Shown piece after piece: positions 16,894 to 25,133 of a stretch of DNA of 64,000 nt. Within the stretch, counting starts at the first letter, position 1; the number at the start of each line of letters is the position of its first letter. Both the position numbers and the translations under genes were made by a program. The notes below the pieces were generated by a model. That model ran no database searches, was not told the origin of the DNA, and was given only the letters and a program-made list of their open reading frames with translations. This DNA is from DATBLE01 sp963719325 (lineage in GTDB: Bacteria; Actinomycetota; Thermoleophilia; Gaiellales; Gaiellaceae), in the NCBI GenBank assembly GCA_963719325.1, contig CAVRBW010000016.1, positions 1 through 64,000 of the forward strand. Reading direction: 5' to 3'.

Positions 16894-18108
16894 GTGGACT
16901 TCGAGCTCACCGACGAGCAGCGGCTCATCCAGGAAACGATCCGCTCTTTCGTTGACGACCGCGTCTTGCCGGTCGCGATCGAGAACGACATCAACCACAA
17001 GCTCGACCTGGAGCTGATCGGCGAGATGGCCGAGCTCGGCGTCCTGGGGATCGTCATCCCCGAGGAGTACGGCGGCGCCGGCCTCGACTTCGTCGCGGAA
17101 GCCCTCGCCTGCGAGGAGATCGAGCGCGGCGAAGCCGCCTTCCGGACCCTGATCTCGGTCCACGTCGGGTTGAACTCGCTCTCCCTGCTCAAGTACGGGA
17201 CCGAGGAGCAGAAGCAGCGGTACCTCGTCCCCCAGGCGAAAGGCGAGAAGCTCGGTTGCTTCGGGCTGACGGAGCCGGGAGCGGGCTCCGATGTCGCCGC
17301 GATGCGGACGACCGCTCGGCGCGAGGGAGACGGCTACGTGCTCAACGGCCAGAAGAACTGGATCTCCTACGCGACCGTTGCCGACTACCAGCTCGTCGTC
17401 GCGAAGACCGATTCCGAAGCAGGGCACAAGGGGATGTCTGCCTTCATCGTCGAGCGCGACTGGCCCGGCGTCGCCACGCGCGAGACCGAGAACAAGCTCG
17501 GCGTCTGGGCAGGCTCGACGGGAGAGCTCTTCTTCGAGAACGTCGAGGTGCCGGCGGAGAACCGCCTCGGCGACGAGGGCCAGGGCTTCGAGATCGCGAT
17601 GTACTCGCTCGACCAGGGCCGCTTCACCGTTGCCGCAGGCGCGTGCGGGGTCGTTCGCGCCTGCCTCGAGCGCTCGGTGGAGTACGCCCGGGAGCGCGAG
17701 ACGTTCGGGCAGCCGATCGGTCGCTACCAGTTCGTGCAGGACATGATCGCGAAGATGGTGCTCGGCTACGAGACGTCGAAGCTGCTCGTCATGCAGGCCG
17801 CATGGATGAAAGACCAGGGAAAGCGGAACACCCGCGAGACCTCATTGGCGAAATGGCATGCGACCGAGTCCGCGTTCGAAGCCGCAAACCTCGCCGTCCA
17901 GGTTCACGGCTCCTACGGCTATTCGGCCGAGTACGGGATCGAGCGCTACTTCCGGAACGCCCGCGCTCCGATCATCTACGAGGGCACGACCCAGATTCAC
18001 AAGATGATGCAGGCCGAGCACGCCCTGGGCTACCGCCGGCTCAACGGGCACACGGGCGAGATGTCCCCGCTCGTCTCGTGGGGACCACCAGCCCTCGCGC
18101 GGGCCTGA
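16894..18108 (+). CDS. Acyl-CoA dehydrogenase
   Basis: 404 residues, full length, about the same fold as the divergent neighbour. Motifs: FGLTEPGAGSDVAAMRTTAR, KNWISYATVADYQLVVAK, and IIYEGTTQIHKMM with the catalytic Glu. It resembles short/medium-chain or glutaryl/isovaleryl-type dehydrogenases, but the substrate cannot be fixed by reading. The start is GTG 16894 with a weak ribosome site. It shares the operator-bearing divergent promoter with the gene at 15599. Confidence 0.95.
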   Translation: MDFELTDEQRLIQETIRSFVDDRVLPVAIENDINHKLDLELIGEMAELGVLGIVIPEEYGGAGLDFVAEALACEEIERGEAAFRTLISVHVGLNSLSLLKYGTEEQKQRYLVPQAKGEKLGCFGLTEPGAGSDVAAMRTTARREGDGYVLNGQKNWISYATVADYQLVVAKTDSEAGHKGMSAFIVERDWPGVATRETENKLGVWAGSTGELFFENVEVPAENRLGDEGQGFEIAMYSLDQGRFTVAAGACGVVRACLERSVEYARERETFGQPIGRYQFVQDMIAKMVLGYETSKLLVMQAAWMKDQGKRNTRETSLAKWHATESAFEAANLAVQVHGSYGYSAEYGIERYFRNARAPIIYEGTTQIHKMMQAEHALGYRRLNGHTGEMSPLVSWGPPALARA

Positions 18109-18114
18109 GGCAGT

Positions 18115-18141
18115 GCAGTGACAGACCTGGTCTGTCGCTGC
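18115..18141. terminator. Bidirectional hairpin between convergent genes
   Basis: GCAGTGACAGACC / GGTCTGTCGCTGC forms a 13-bp stem with one G-T pair and almost no loop. It sits right after the acyl-CoA dehydrogenase stop and beyond the 3' end of the L,D-transpeptidase. Confidence 0.6.
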
Positions 18142-18243
18142 AGTCCGATCCGAACCGCGGCTCCGGGTAACGGCGGGGGGCGCCACCTGAGCGGCGATGT
18201 ACCGGCACGCCTCTTCGAAATGGTTCAGGACACTGCGTGGTGC

Positions 18244-19734
18244 TTACTTCTCGACCGTGACGAGCGTCCCGATCGGCGTGTACGGCCACACCTTCGCCGC
18301 CGCCGCCAGCGGGAGTTCGACGCATCCGAGGCTCTGCGGCGTGCCGAACGACGAGCGGTTGAACGCGTGGATCCCTTCGCCGCCGTTGAAGTAGCTGATC
18401 CAGCGCACGCCGGGGTCGCGGTAGTGGGAGCCGTCGGGGTTGGTGCCGCTCATCGTCCCGATCGGGATGTGCTCGAAGACGGGGAACGTCCCGAGTTGCG
18501 TCGGCGCGGCCGGGACGCCGGTGTTTCCCGGCGAGCGGAGGATCATCCGCCCGTCGTGCCAGAGGTTGAGCGACTGCGGGACGCTCGAGTGCACGAACAC
18601 GTAGCTGTACCCGCCGGCGCGGGGCTTGCCGTCGATCACGTCCGCGATCAGCGCCCGCCAGACGTCGCGGCCGGCGAACCCGTCGACCGTGAGCTGGTGC
18701 TCGTTCTGGAACGCCATCACCGCGCCGCGGACGATCGCGTTGTAGCGGTCGGGCTGCCAGAGGCGGACGAGCTCGGGTGGGATGTCCGGGTACCGCCACC
18801 TGTACCTCCCCGCCGGCGGGTCGAGCGCGGCCGCCAGCTGCCCGGAGAGCGTTCTCGGCGCGTCCGCGTCGTGGGCCGTCCATCGCAGCGGCAAGTACCG
18901 GAGCAGGGCGAGTAGCTGCTCCAGCCGGACCTCGGACGCCTCGGCCGTCGTCCAGGTGATCGTGCGCGTCGGCTTGCCCGCCGCGCCGATGCGCTTGACC
19001 GGGGCGGGGAGGCTCAACTTCACCCGGCCGCCGAGGCCGAAACCGTACCCGCGCGGGCGGAACTCCAATGTATGCGCGTCGGTCGTGCGCCAGCGGCCCG
19101 CGACCTTCGGCGACAACGCCGGCGTCTGCCCGTGGAGGAGTTCCGCCACCGGCCTCGAGAACCGCAGGCGCAGGTGGGTCCTCGCAGCGAGCTGCGCACC
19201 CGGCCCCGGCGAGGCCAGCAGCATCGCCTGCCCGCCGGGCGGAAACCAGGTCACGCTCGTCGGCGGCGGGAGCCGCTCCCACCCGAGCGCGACCGCGCTG
19301 ACGCCGACCGAGCCGGCGGTCCCGAGTCGGCCGAGCGCGACGGTGCGCGTCGGTCGCGCCGGCCTGATCGTCCGCGCGGAGCGCACGCCGGTCACGCGGA
19401 CCTCGCGCACCGGCCGGTCGAACCTCACCTTCACCGGCGCGCCGCGCGCCACCCGGAGAAAGGTCGCCTCCAGCCGCGCGGCCGGCGCGACGATCTCGAC
19501 CCGCTTCGTCTGCGTGTCGCCCGCGATCCACCCGATCCAGCCCGGCCGCCGGAAGACGACCTCGACCAGGAACCGTGTCCCGGCCGGGACCGGATCCGCC
19601 GGTGCCACCGTCCCGTCCAGCCTGCCAACGACAGCGACCGCTCTCCCGTCGCGAGTGCGGACCGTGACACGCACGACACTGCCGGCGAGCCGGGAGGAGC
19701 GCACCTGCGGCAACCCGTCGGCGTTCACGCGCAC
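18244..19734 (-). CDS. L,D-transpeptidase with Ig-like and PG-binding domains
   Basis: About 496 residues from GTG 19734. Two Ig-like modules (VTVRTRDGRAVAVVGRL; VRLRFSRPVAELL-type) are followed by a PG_binding_1 helix bundle (FQNEHQLTVDGFAGRDVWRAL). The YkuD domain carries GIHAFNRSSFGTPQSLGCVEL with the catalytic cysteine. The layout resembles mycobacterial LdtMt2. From GTG 19734 no export signal is encoded. The same open frame extends up to a CTG at 19848 and there encodes an Arg cluster plus an Ala/Val membrane segment, so the real start is probably non-standard. A hairpin separates it from the convergent acyl-CoA dehydrogenase. Confidence 0.87.
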   Translation of the reverse strand: MRVNADGLPQVRSSRLAGSVVRVTVRTRDGRAVAVVGRLDGTVAPADPVPAGTRFLVEVVFRRPGWIGWIAGDTQTKRVEIVAPAARLEATFLRVARGAPVKVRFDRPVREVRVTGVRSARTIRPARPTRTVALGRLGTAGSVGVSAVALGWERLPPPTSVTWFPPGGQAMLLASPGPGAQLAARTHLRLRFSRPVAELLHGQTPALSPKVAGRWRTTDAHTLEFRPRGYGFGLGGRVKLSLPAPVKRIGAAGKPTRTITWTTAEASEVRLEQLLALLRYLPLRWTAHDADAPRTLSGQLAAALDPPAGRYRWRYPDIPPELVRLWQPDRYNAIVRGAVMAFQNEHQLTVDGFAGRDVWRALIADVIDGKPRAGGYSYVFVHSSVPQSLNLWHDGRMILRSPGNTGVPAAPTQLGTFPVFEHIPIGTMSGTNPDGSHYRDPGVRWISYFNGGEGIHAFNRSSFGTPQSLGCVELPLAAAAKVWPYTPIGTLVTVEK

Positions 19735-20112
19735 GGTACCGCTCGGCCACGCGAGGTGTGCCGCGACGAGCGCCGCCCCAACGACCGCAACGGCGCCGCC
19801 CGCGACCCACGGCCACCGGCGCCGTCTGCGCCCAGGCCGCGCCGCCAGAAGCGAGGGCCGGGTGGAGCGCTCCGATCGTCATCCCCCCAGTGTCCCAGCA
19901 CGCGTCCCGATCCGCTCGGGACGGCCCGAGCCGGCGGCCGCTCCAACGGGCCGTGTACTAACCGGGCGATCGACTGGGGCGTGGTCGCCGCCCGACGGGA
20001 TCAGGTGTGTGTGCAGGTCGACGAAGCCGGCACGCTTTGACGCCACCGGCCCGCGCGCCGATTAACCTGTGCTTAACCCGCACGTCCGGAAACGCGGCTA
20101 CGGTCAGCCTGG

Positions 20113-21987
20113 ATGGTTCGACTCGAGCGCCATCTGAGCGGGCCGCGCGTGCACGTGCTCGGCCGCCGGATCCACGAGTACCACCTCGGCTTGGCGCTGG
20201 CGATGGCCGCGACCACCATCGGCGCGCTCGGCAAGGACCGCGCCGCGCTCTTCCTCTTCCTCGCTGCTGGCTGGCTCGTGCTCAAGGACTGGCGCGACAT
20301 CTTCCCCGCCCTCCGCGACACCGCCTGCTGGCGGCTCTGGATCCACCGCCTTCCCGCGCCGCTCCGCGAACGCCGCCGCTTCGAGCGGCTTCCGCAGCTC
20401 GCGGCAGCGACGGCGCTCGCCGTCGGCGCAGTCAACCTCGCCTCCGCGCTGACGCCGACCGTCGCCTGGCGCGGACACCTCCTGCTCCAGGTCGAGCCGG
20501 TCGAGCTCGTGCCGCTGTTCCACACGGTCGCCGTCCCTGCCAGCGTTGCGCTGATCGTCTGCGCCTTCTACCTCGGCCGCCGCCGCCGCCGCGCTTGGCA
20601 GGCCGCGCTCGCGCTGCTCCTCGGACTGGCCGTGCTCGACCTGTTGAAGGGCTTCGACTTCGAGGAGGCGTTGCTCTCGGTCGGCGCGGCCGTGCTGCTC
20701 TGGGCGGGCCGCGGCGCGTTCTATGTCAGGCACGGCCGGCCGAGCTCGCGCGTCCTGCTGCGCGCGCTTGCCGGAGCCGGGGTGGCTGTCGCGCTCGTTG
20801 CGGGCTTCGTCCTCGTGATCGCCCACGCCGACTCGCCGCGGCTGCTCGCGCGCGAGACCGCGGACCTCCTGCTCTGGCGGCACGGGCCGATCGCTTTCGG
20901 CGACGACGTCGTCTGGGTGCCGTTTGCGGCCGGCGCTGTCGCGCTCGCCGGGCTGATTGCGTTCGCGTACCTCGCCTTCCGGCCGCTCGCGCCGCCGACG
21001 GAGAGCACTCGCGACCGCCGCCTCGCCGCCGACCTCGTCCGTGCCCACGGCCGCGACACGCTCGCGTTCTTCAAGCTCCGCCGAGACACGCAGTACTTCT
21101 TCGGCTCCGACCAGCGCGCCTTCGTCGGCTACCGGACCGAGGGGAACGTGCTGCTGCTCTCCGGCGACCCGGTCGGCGACGCCGCCTCGCTGCCGCTGCT
21201 CCTGCGGGAGACCTGCGCGTTCGCCGAGCGGCACGGGCTGCGGCTCGGCGCGATCGGCGTGGGCGCGCAGACACTGCCGCTCTTCCGCGACGCCGGGATG
21301 CGGTCGCTCTACATCGGGGACGAGGCGATCGTCGAGACTGCCCGCTTCTCGCTCGAAGGGCGCTCGGTCAGAAAGGTGCGCCAGTCCGTCTCTCGCCTCG
21401 AGGCCGCCGACTACACGATCGAAGCACGCGAGCTCGGCCGCCTCGACCGCGACACCCGCGCCCAGCTCCACGCCGTCTCCGCCCGCTGGCTCGACGGCGC
21501 TCCCGAGCGCGGCTTCTCGATGGCGATGGACTCGCTCGAGGCCGATCACCAGCCGGAGAGCGTCGTCGTCCTCGCACGCGACGCCGACGGCCTCGTCCGC
21601 GGCTTCCTCCACTTCGTCCCAAGCTACGGCCGCCCCGCAATGTCGCTCTCGTTCATGCGCCGCGACCGCGACACGCCGAACGGTTTGACCGAGTACCTCG
21701 TGGTGAAAGCGATCGACCTGATGCGCGAGCGCGGGATCGAGGAGCTGTCGCTCAACTTCGCCGCGTTCGCGCGCCTGATCCGCGCGCAGGGGGCTGCCGC
21801 CCGAGCGCTCGCGGTCGCCGACCGTTTCTTCCAGGTCGAGCGCCTCTACCGCTTCAACGCCAAGTTCGACCCGCGCTGGGAGCCCCGCTACCTCGTCTTC
21901 GAGGGTGCGCTCGGGCTGCCGCGCGTCGGGCTCGCAGCGATGCTCGTCGAGGGCCAGCTCCCGCGCCTCTCGTTCACCCGCGCGTGA
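20113..21987 (+). CDS. MprF-like aminoacyl-phosphatidylglycerol synthase (DUF2156)
   Basis: 624 residues. The first ~310 hold about seven membrane segments. The last ~300 form the DUF2156 double-GNAT-like domain: FFGSDQRAFVGYRTEGNVLL, SGDPVGDAASL, RKVRQSVSRLEAADYTIE, YLVVKAIDLMRERGIEELSLN, and closing YRFNAKFDPRWEPRYLVFEG. It probably transfers an amino acid (Lys in MprF/LysX relatives) from tRNA to membrane lipid, raising resistance to cationic peptides. No LysRS-type domain is fused. A scrap of its 3' end recurs at about 22541-22582. Confidence 0.88.
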   Translation: MVRLERHLSGPRVHVLGRRIHEYHLGLALAMAATTIGALGKDRAALFLFLAAGWLVLKDWRDIFPALRDTACWRLWIHRLPAPLRERRRFERLPQLAAATALAVGAVNLASALTPTVAWRGHLLLQVEPVELVPLFHTVAVPASVALIVCAFYLGRRRRRAWQAALALLLGLAVLDLLKGFDFEEALLSVGAAVLLWAGRGAFYVRHGRPSSRVLLRALAGAGVAVALVAGFVLVIAHADSPRLLARETADLLLWRHGPIAFGDDVVWVPFAAGAVALAGLIAFAYLAFRPLAPPTESTRDRRLAADLVRAHGRDTLAFFKLRRDTQYFFGSDQRAFVGYRTEGNVLLLSGDPVGDAASLPLLLRETCAFAERHGLRLGAIGVGAQTLPLFRDAGMRSLYIGDEAIVETARFSLEGRSVRKVRQSVSRLEAADYTIEARELGRLDRDTRAQLHAVSARWLDGAPERGFSMAMDSLEADHQPESVVVLARDADGLVRGFLHFVPSYGRPAMSLSFMRRDRDTPNGLTEYLVVKAIDLMRERGIEELSLNFAAFARLIRAQGAAARALAVADRFFQVERLYRFNAKFDPRWEPRYLVFEGALGLPRVGLAAMLVEGQLPRLSFTRA

Positions 21988-22448
21988 GGCGCTGGGTCCC
22001 GCTACTCCTTGCCCTGATCGCCCTGGCGCTCGTCCCCTGGGCGATCTGGTTGACGACCGTGCTCCCCTCGCACGAGGTCGCCGAGCACTGGGACCTCGCC
22101 TGGGGCGGCTTCGACCTGTTGCTCGCCGCGGCGCTGCTCGCGACGGCGGTCGCAGCATGGCGCGCGAGCCCCCTCCTCGAGGCGGGAGCAGCCTGCACGG
22201 GCACGCTGCTCGTCGTCGACGCCTGGTTCGACCTGCTCACCTCCGGCGGCCGCGACCTGACGTACGCGATCGTACTCGCCGTCGTCGCCGAGCTGCCGCT
22301 CGCCGCGCTCTGCCTCTGGATCGTGCTCGATTCCGAAACCTGCAGTCGTAGACTGGCCAGGTGGAGGAGCGTCTCCTCGAATGGTTCACGCATCACGGTC
22401 GCGACCTCCCCACGCACGACGGGTACGCGATCCTCGTCTCCGAGGTGA
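21984..22448 (+). CDS. Small four-helix membrane protein
   Basis: 154 residues; GTG 21984 overlaps the stop of the lipid synthase gene (GTGA). Four hydrophobic segments are visible (VPLLLALIALALVPWAIWL, LLLAAALLATAVAAW, AACTGTLLVVDAWF, IVLAVVAELPLAALCLWIVL). The last ~35 residues are Ser/Arg/Thr-rich and run across the mutY relic in another frame, so the original C-terminus may be lost. Function is unknown; coupling suggests a link to the lipid synthase. Confidence 0.7.
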   Translation: MRRWVPLLLALIALALVPWAIWLTTVLPSHEVAEHWDLAWGGFDLLLAAALLATAVAAWRASPLLEAGAACTGTLLVVDAWFDLLTSGGRDLTYAIVLAVVAELPLAALCLWIVLDSETCSRRLARWRSVSSNGSRITVATSPRTTGTRSSSPR

Positions 22449-22585
22449 TGCTCCAGCAGACGCAGGTCTCGCGCTCGCGGGGTCGTGCCGCGATACCTGC
22501 AATGGCTGGACCGAAAGCGCAGGGACATCCGAAAGTACGGTTCAGGTCGAGCCTCTACCGCTTCAACGCGAAGTTCGACCCCTGA
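22361..22585 (+). pseudogene. mutY relic fused to a scrap of the DUF2156 gene
   Basis: Reading from GTG 22361 gives LLEWFTHHGRDLP then YAILVSEVMLQQTQVSR, the N-terminus of adenine glycosylase MutY. The WR..R stretch is shortened. The continuing VPRYLQWLDR is present in another frame at about 22481-22515. The iron-sulfur and HhH regions are missing. It ends in SLYRFNAKFDP, nearly identical in DNA to 21834-21872 of the lipid synthase gene. The piece is a mosaic of deletion, frameshift and local duplication. Confidence 0.75.
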
Positions 22586-22660
22586 GGCCTCTCGGCGCCT
22601 TTCGGAAGACGCTTCCCAGTTCGACCGGTCGCAGACCCCGTCGCTCCCTATCCTCTCCAC

Positions 22661-23125
22661 GTGATCGCTGTCGCGCTCGCGACCCTCGCGCTGACGGTGC
22701 CGCAGCACGGCGTCGTCGTCCCAGGCAAGAGCTTCGCCGGCTTGCGGCTCGGGTCGAGCGCCGCGCAGGTGAGAGCCGCTTGGGGCGACAGGCACGGCCG
22801 TTGCCTCGACTGCACCCGGCTGACGTGGTACTTCACCTACGAGCGGTTCGAGCCACAGGGAGCCGGCGCCTCGTTCCGCAGCGGCGTCGTGGACTCGTTC
22901 TTCACGATCTGGTCTCCGCCCGGATGGCATACGAATCGGGGTCTCGCGGTCGGCGACCAGGAAGCGCGCGTCACCGAGCTCTACGGGGTGCTCCCGCGGG
23001 CAGAGTGCGGCAGGTACTCGTCCCTCGTCCTCCGGCGAGGCGGCACGGATACGCAGTTCTTCGTCTACCGCGGGAAGGTGTGGGGCTTCGGCCTCAGCTC
23101 GGCTGGGGCTCCACCGTGCCACTAG
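22661..23125 (+). CDS. Exported hypothetical protein
   Basis: 154 residues from GTG 22661. A short hydrophobic N-terminus (MIAVALATLALTVP) suggests export. Five cysteines include CLDC (TerC-like spacing, but no recognised family), and the middle contains GLRLGSSAAQVRAAWGDRHG, a pattern common in periplasmic/exported proteins with beta-sheet repeats. Function is unknown. It overlaps the MFS gene's 3' end by 32 bases, convergently. Confidence 0.65.
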   Translation: MIAVALATLALTVPQHGVVVPGKSFAGLRLGSSAAQVRAAWGDRHGRCLDCTRLTWYFTYERFEPQGAGASFRSGVVDSFFTIWSPPGWHTNRGLAVGDQEARVTELYGVLPRAECGRYSSLVLRRGGTDTQFFVYRGKVWGFGLSSAGAPPCH

Positions 23126-24335
23126 CGGTCTCCTGCCCGATCAGTGACGCGACGAGCGGGATCGCCGCCAGCACCGGCACGGCGCAGACGGGCCAGAGCA
23201 CCTCGTAGCCGTCGGTCCTGCCGAAGTACGGCGACATCACGTCGATCATCACGCCGGCGACGAGCGGGCCGACGAGCAAGCCGAGGCCTTTCGTCGTCGT
23301 CGCGAGCCCGGAGATCGCGCCGCGATGCTGCGGCGGCATGAGCTTGAACAGGAGCGCCCACGAAAGGGTCATCACCGTTCCTCCCGCCACCGCGACCGGC
23401 AGGATCAGCCCGTAGTACCAGTTGTGCCATTCCTGGGCGAGGCCGGCGACGAGCAGACCGGCCCCGTAGACGAACGAAGCTCCGAAGATCACCCGCGCGA
23501 GCCCGAACGAGTCACCGAGCGGACCGGAGCAGAGCGCTGCGATCACGTACCCGACCGCGACGGTCGCCAATACCGCCGACGAAGTCGAGAGCGGCTGCCC
23601 GAGGCCCTTCGTTATGTAGAGCACGACGAAGGTCCGCATCGCAGCGAAGGTCCCCTCCCACGCCGCATTGGCGAGCAGGAATCGACGCACCTCGGGGACG
23701 CCGCGAAAGACCTGCCAGCTCGTGCGCACGTAGCTGCGGACGCCGCGGAAGACCCGTGAGCCCTCCCCGGCCTCCTCCTTGACGAACATGATCGCCGCCC
23801 CGCAGGCGGCGGACGTCGCGACCGCCGCGAGCAGGAAGGGCGCCGGCCGCCAGAGGTGAAAGAGGAAGCCGCCGCCGACGAGTGCGACCCCGAGCGCGAT
23901 TCCGCGCATCACGTGCTGCACCCCTTGCGAGCGGCCGTACATGCGCTCGTGCAGGACGTCCGGGTAGAGACCACGGTACGGCGGCTCGTAGACGTAGTAG
24001 GCGAAGAAGAACGCCAGGACGATCAGCGTCACCGTCCAGATGTTCGGCATGAACCCGATGATCGCCAGGCAGAAGCCCATCGGGCCGAGGGCGGCGAGCA
24101 TGAAGGGCCGCCGCCGGCCCATCGGCGTATGGAACGTGTCGCTCCAAGGCCCGATCACGAGCGGGAGGGCGAGCGCGAAGACGCCTTCCGCAGCCAGCAC
24201 CGCGGCGATCATCGTGTTGGAGTCGGTGAACCGCCCGAGAAGCGGCGGCAGGTAGGCGGCCGTCGTAGTGATCGAGAAGGCGAGCCCGAACGCGCCCAGG
24301 CCGAGGATCCAGACGAGACCCCGCTTATCGAGCAT
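23094..24335 (-). CDS. MFS transporter
   Basis: 413 residues with about 12 hydrophobic segments. The loop between helices 2 and 3 (GPWSDTFHTPMGRRRPFML) matches the MFS signature, in the style of sugar/cation symporters of the SUC or GPH type. The second-half loop GPLGDSFGLARVIFG repeats it. Substrate is unknown. It lies 18 bases downstream of the TetR gene on the same strand, so it may be co-transcribed with that regulator. Confidence 0.88.
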   Translation of the reverse strand: MLDKRGLVWILGLGAFGLAFSITTTAAYLPPLLGRFTDSNTMIAAVLAAEGVFALALPLVIGPWSDTFHTPMGRRRPFMLAALGPMGFCLAIIGFMPNIWTVTLIVLAFFFAYYVYEPPYRGLYPDVLHERMYGRSQGVQHVMRGIALGVALVGGGFLFHLWRPAPFLLAAVATSAACGAAIMFVKEEAGEGSRVFRGVRSYVRTSWQVFRGVPEVRRFLLANAAWEGTFAAMRTFVVLYITKGLGQPLSTSSAVLATVAVGYVIAALCSGPLGDSFGLARVIFGASFVYGAGLLVAGLAQEWHNWYYGLILPVAVAGGTVMTLSWALLFKLMPPQHRGAISGLATTTKGLGLLVGPLVAGVMIDVMSPYFGRTDGYEVLWPVCAVPVLAAIPLVASLIGQETASGTVEPQPS

Positions 24336-24353
24336 CGCTACCCCTCCGACGCA

Positions 24354-24950
24354 CTAGACGAGGATTCCCTCGCAGAGGACCTCGACGACAGCCCGTTCCG
24401 CGGCGGTGACGTCCTCGTCGCCGTCCGGGAGTTGACCGAGAACCCAGCCAGTGAGGATTTCCTCGATGGCGCCGTAGAAGATCCACGAGGCGAGACGCGG
24501 ATCGAGATCCGCTCGGAACGCACCCTCCTTCTGACCGCGCGCGACGATCCGCTCGATCGCGCGAAATGCCTCATCGAGCTTGTCCACCCGGTTCTGCACC
24601 TGCGGGCTGCGTGCGACCTCGCGGACGAGAACGCGAACAAGGTCGGGGTTCCGCCGCCATGAGCGAAGCAGAATCGCCGCGACGTGCGCGAGCCGCGCCC
24701 TGGCAGGCTCGTCCGTTCGCTCGACGGCTCTCAGCGCGTCGAGGACCTCGCTCCACGTGTCGCGCAAGATGGTCTCGAGCACCTCTTCCTTCGAGGAGAA
24801 GTAGTGGTAGAGCAAGCCGTGCGCGACGCCGGCCTCCTCGGTGATGTCGCCGACGCGACAACGGTGGTAACCCTTACGTGCAAACACGCGGACAGCGGCG
24901 TCGAGGATCACTCGGCGCTTCTCCACCTGGGCGATTGACCGGTCAGTCAA
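24354..24950 (-). CDS. TetR-family regulator, FadR/YsiA-like
   Basis: 198 residues. The N-terminal helix-turn-helix (RVGDITEEAGVAHGLLYHYFSSKEEV, quoted in part) is TetR-type. The C-terminal half (WIFYGAIEEILTGWVL) resembles the ligand domain of Bacillus FadR, which senses acyl-CoA and represses beta-oxidation genes. The start is TTG, and a palindrome like that at 16795 overlaps it, implying autoregulation and control of the acyl-CoA dehydrogenase unit. An upstream mini-frame MSRP ends at the TTG (TTGA overlap). Confidence 0.9.
   Translation of the reverse strand: MTDRSIAQVEKRRVILDAAVRVFARKGYHRCRVGDITEEAGVAHGLLYHYFSSKEEVLETILRDTWSEVLDALRAVERTDEPARARLAHVAAILLRSWRRNPDLVRVLVREVARSPQVQNRVDKLDEAFRAIERIVARGQKEGAFRADLDPRLASWIFYGAIEEILTGWVLGQLPDGDEDVTAAERAVVEVLCEGILV
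24935..24950. promoter_or_regulatory. Palindromic operator over the TetR start codon
   Basis: TTGACCG-GT-CAGTCAA on the plus strand, one mismatch from the site at 16795-16810. Its last bases are the TTG start codon of the TetR gene on the minus strand. This placement would allow repression of the gene's own transcription and possibly of the divergent CoA-transferase gene. Confidence 0.68.
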
Positions 24951-24965
24951 GGCCTGCTCATAGTA

Positions 24966-25129
24966 GAGCTCCTAACGTGATGGGTATTCGTTCCCGGGGG
25001 TGCGATGGGCGAGTGCGATGCAAGGACGCAGGGAGCGTCCATATGCGGTGCATATGGACGCGACTGACGACGCGGCAGCGGCCGCCCAGCGCGACCCGGG
25101 GGCACAATTGCTCATCGCGTTAGGAGCTC
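24966..25129 (+). repeat. Structured repeat with SD-bearing ends, copy 2
   Basis: 164 bp, the same length as copy 1. Outer arms are GAGCTCCTAACGTGATG and CATCGCGTTAGGAGCTC variants. The inner stem is GCGTCCATATGC / GCATATGGACGC, fully re-paired relative to copy 1. The blocks GATGCAAGGACGCAGGGAGC and GACGACGCGGCAG flank it. It lies between divergent genes; its right end gives TAGGAG seven bases before GTG of the CoA-transferase gene, and its left end gives the same toward the TetR leader. Confidence 0.85.
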
Positions 25130-25133
25130 ATAC

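Noticed and set aside
18041..19882. A 613-residue frame opening with MTIGALHPALASGGAAW in the second L,D-transpeptidase region
   Set aside because: The first residues look signal-like but the rest is Arg-rich shadow; catalytic motifs are in the other frame.
20104..22158. A 684-residue minus-strand frame opposite the DUF2156 gene
   Set aside because: Shadow of a well-supported membrane enzyme; composition is Arg/Glu-rich with no motif.
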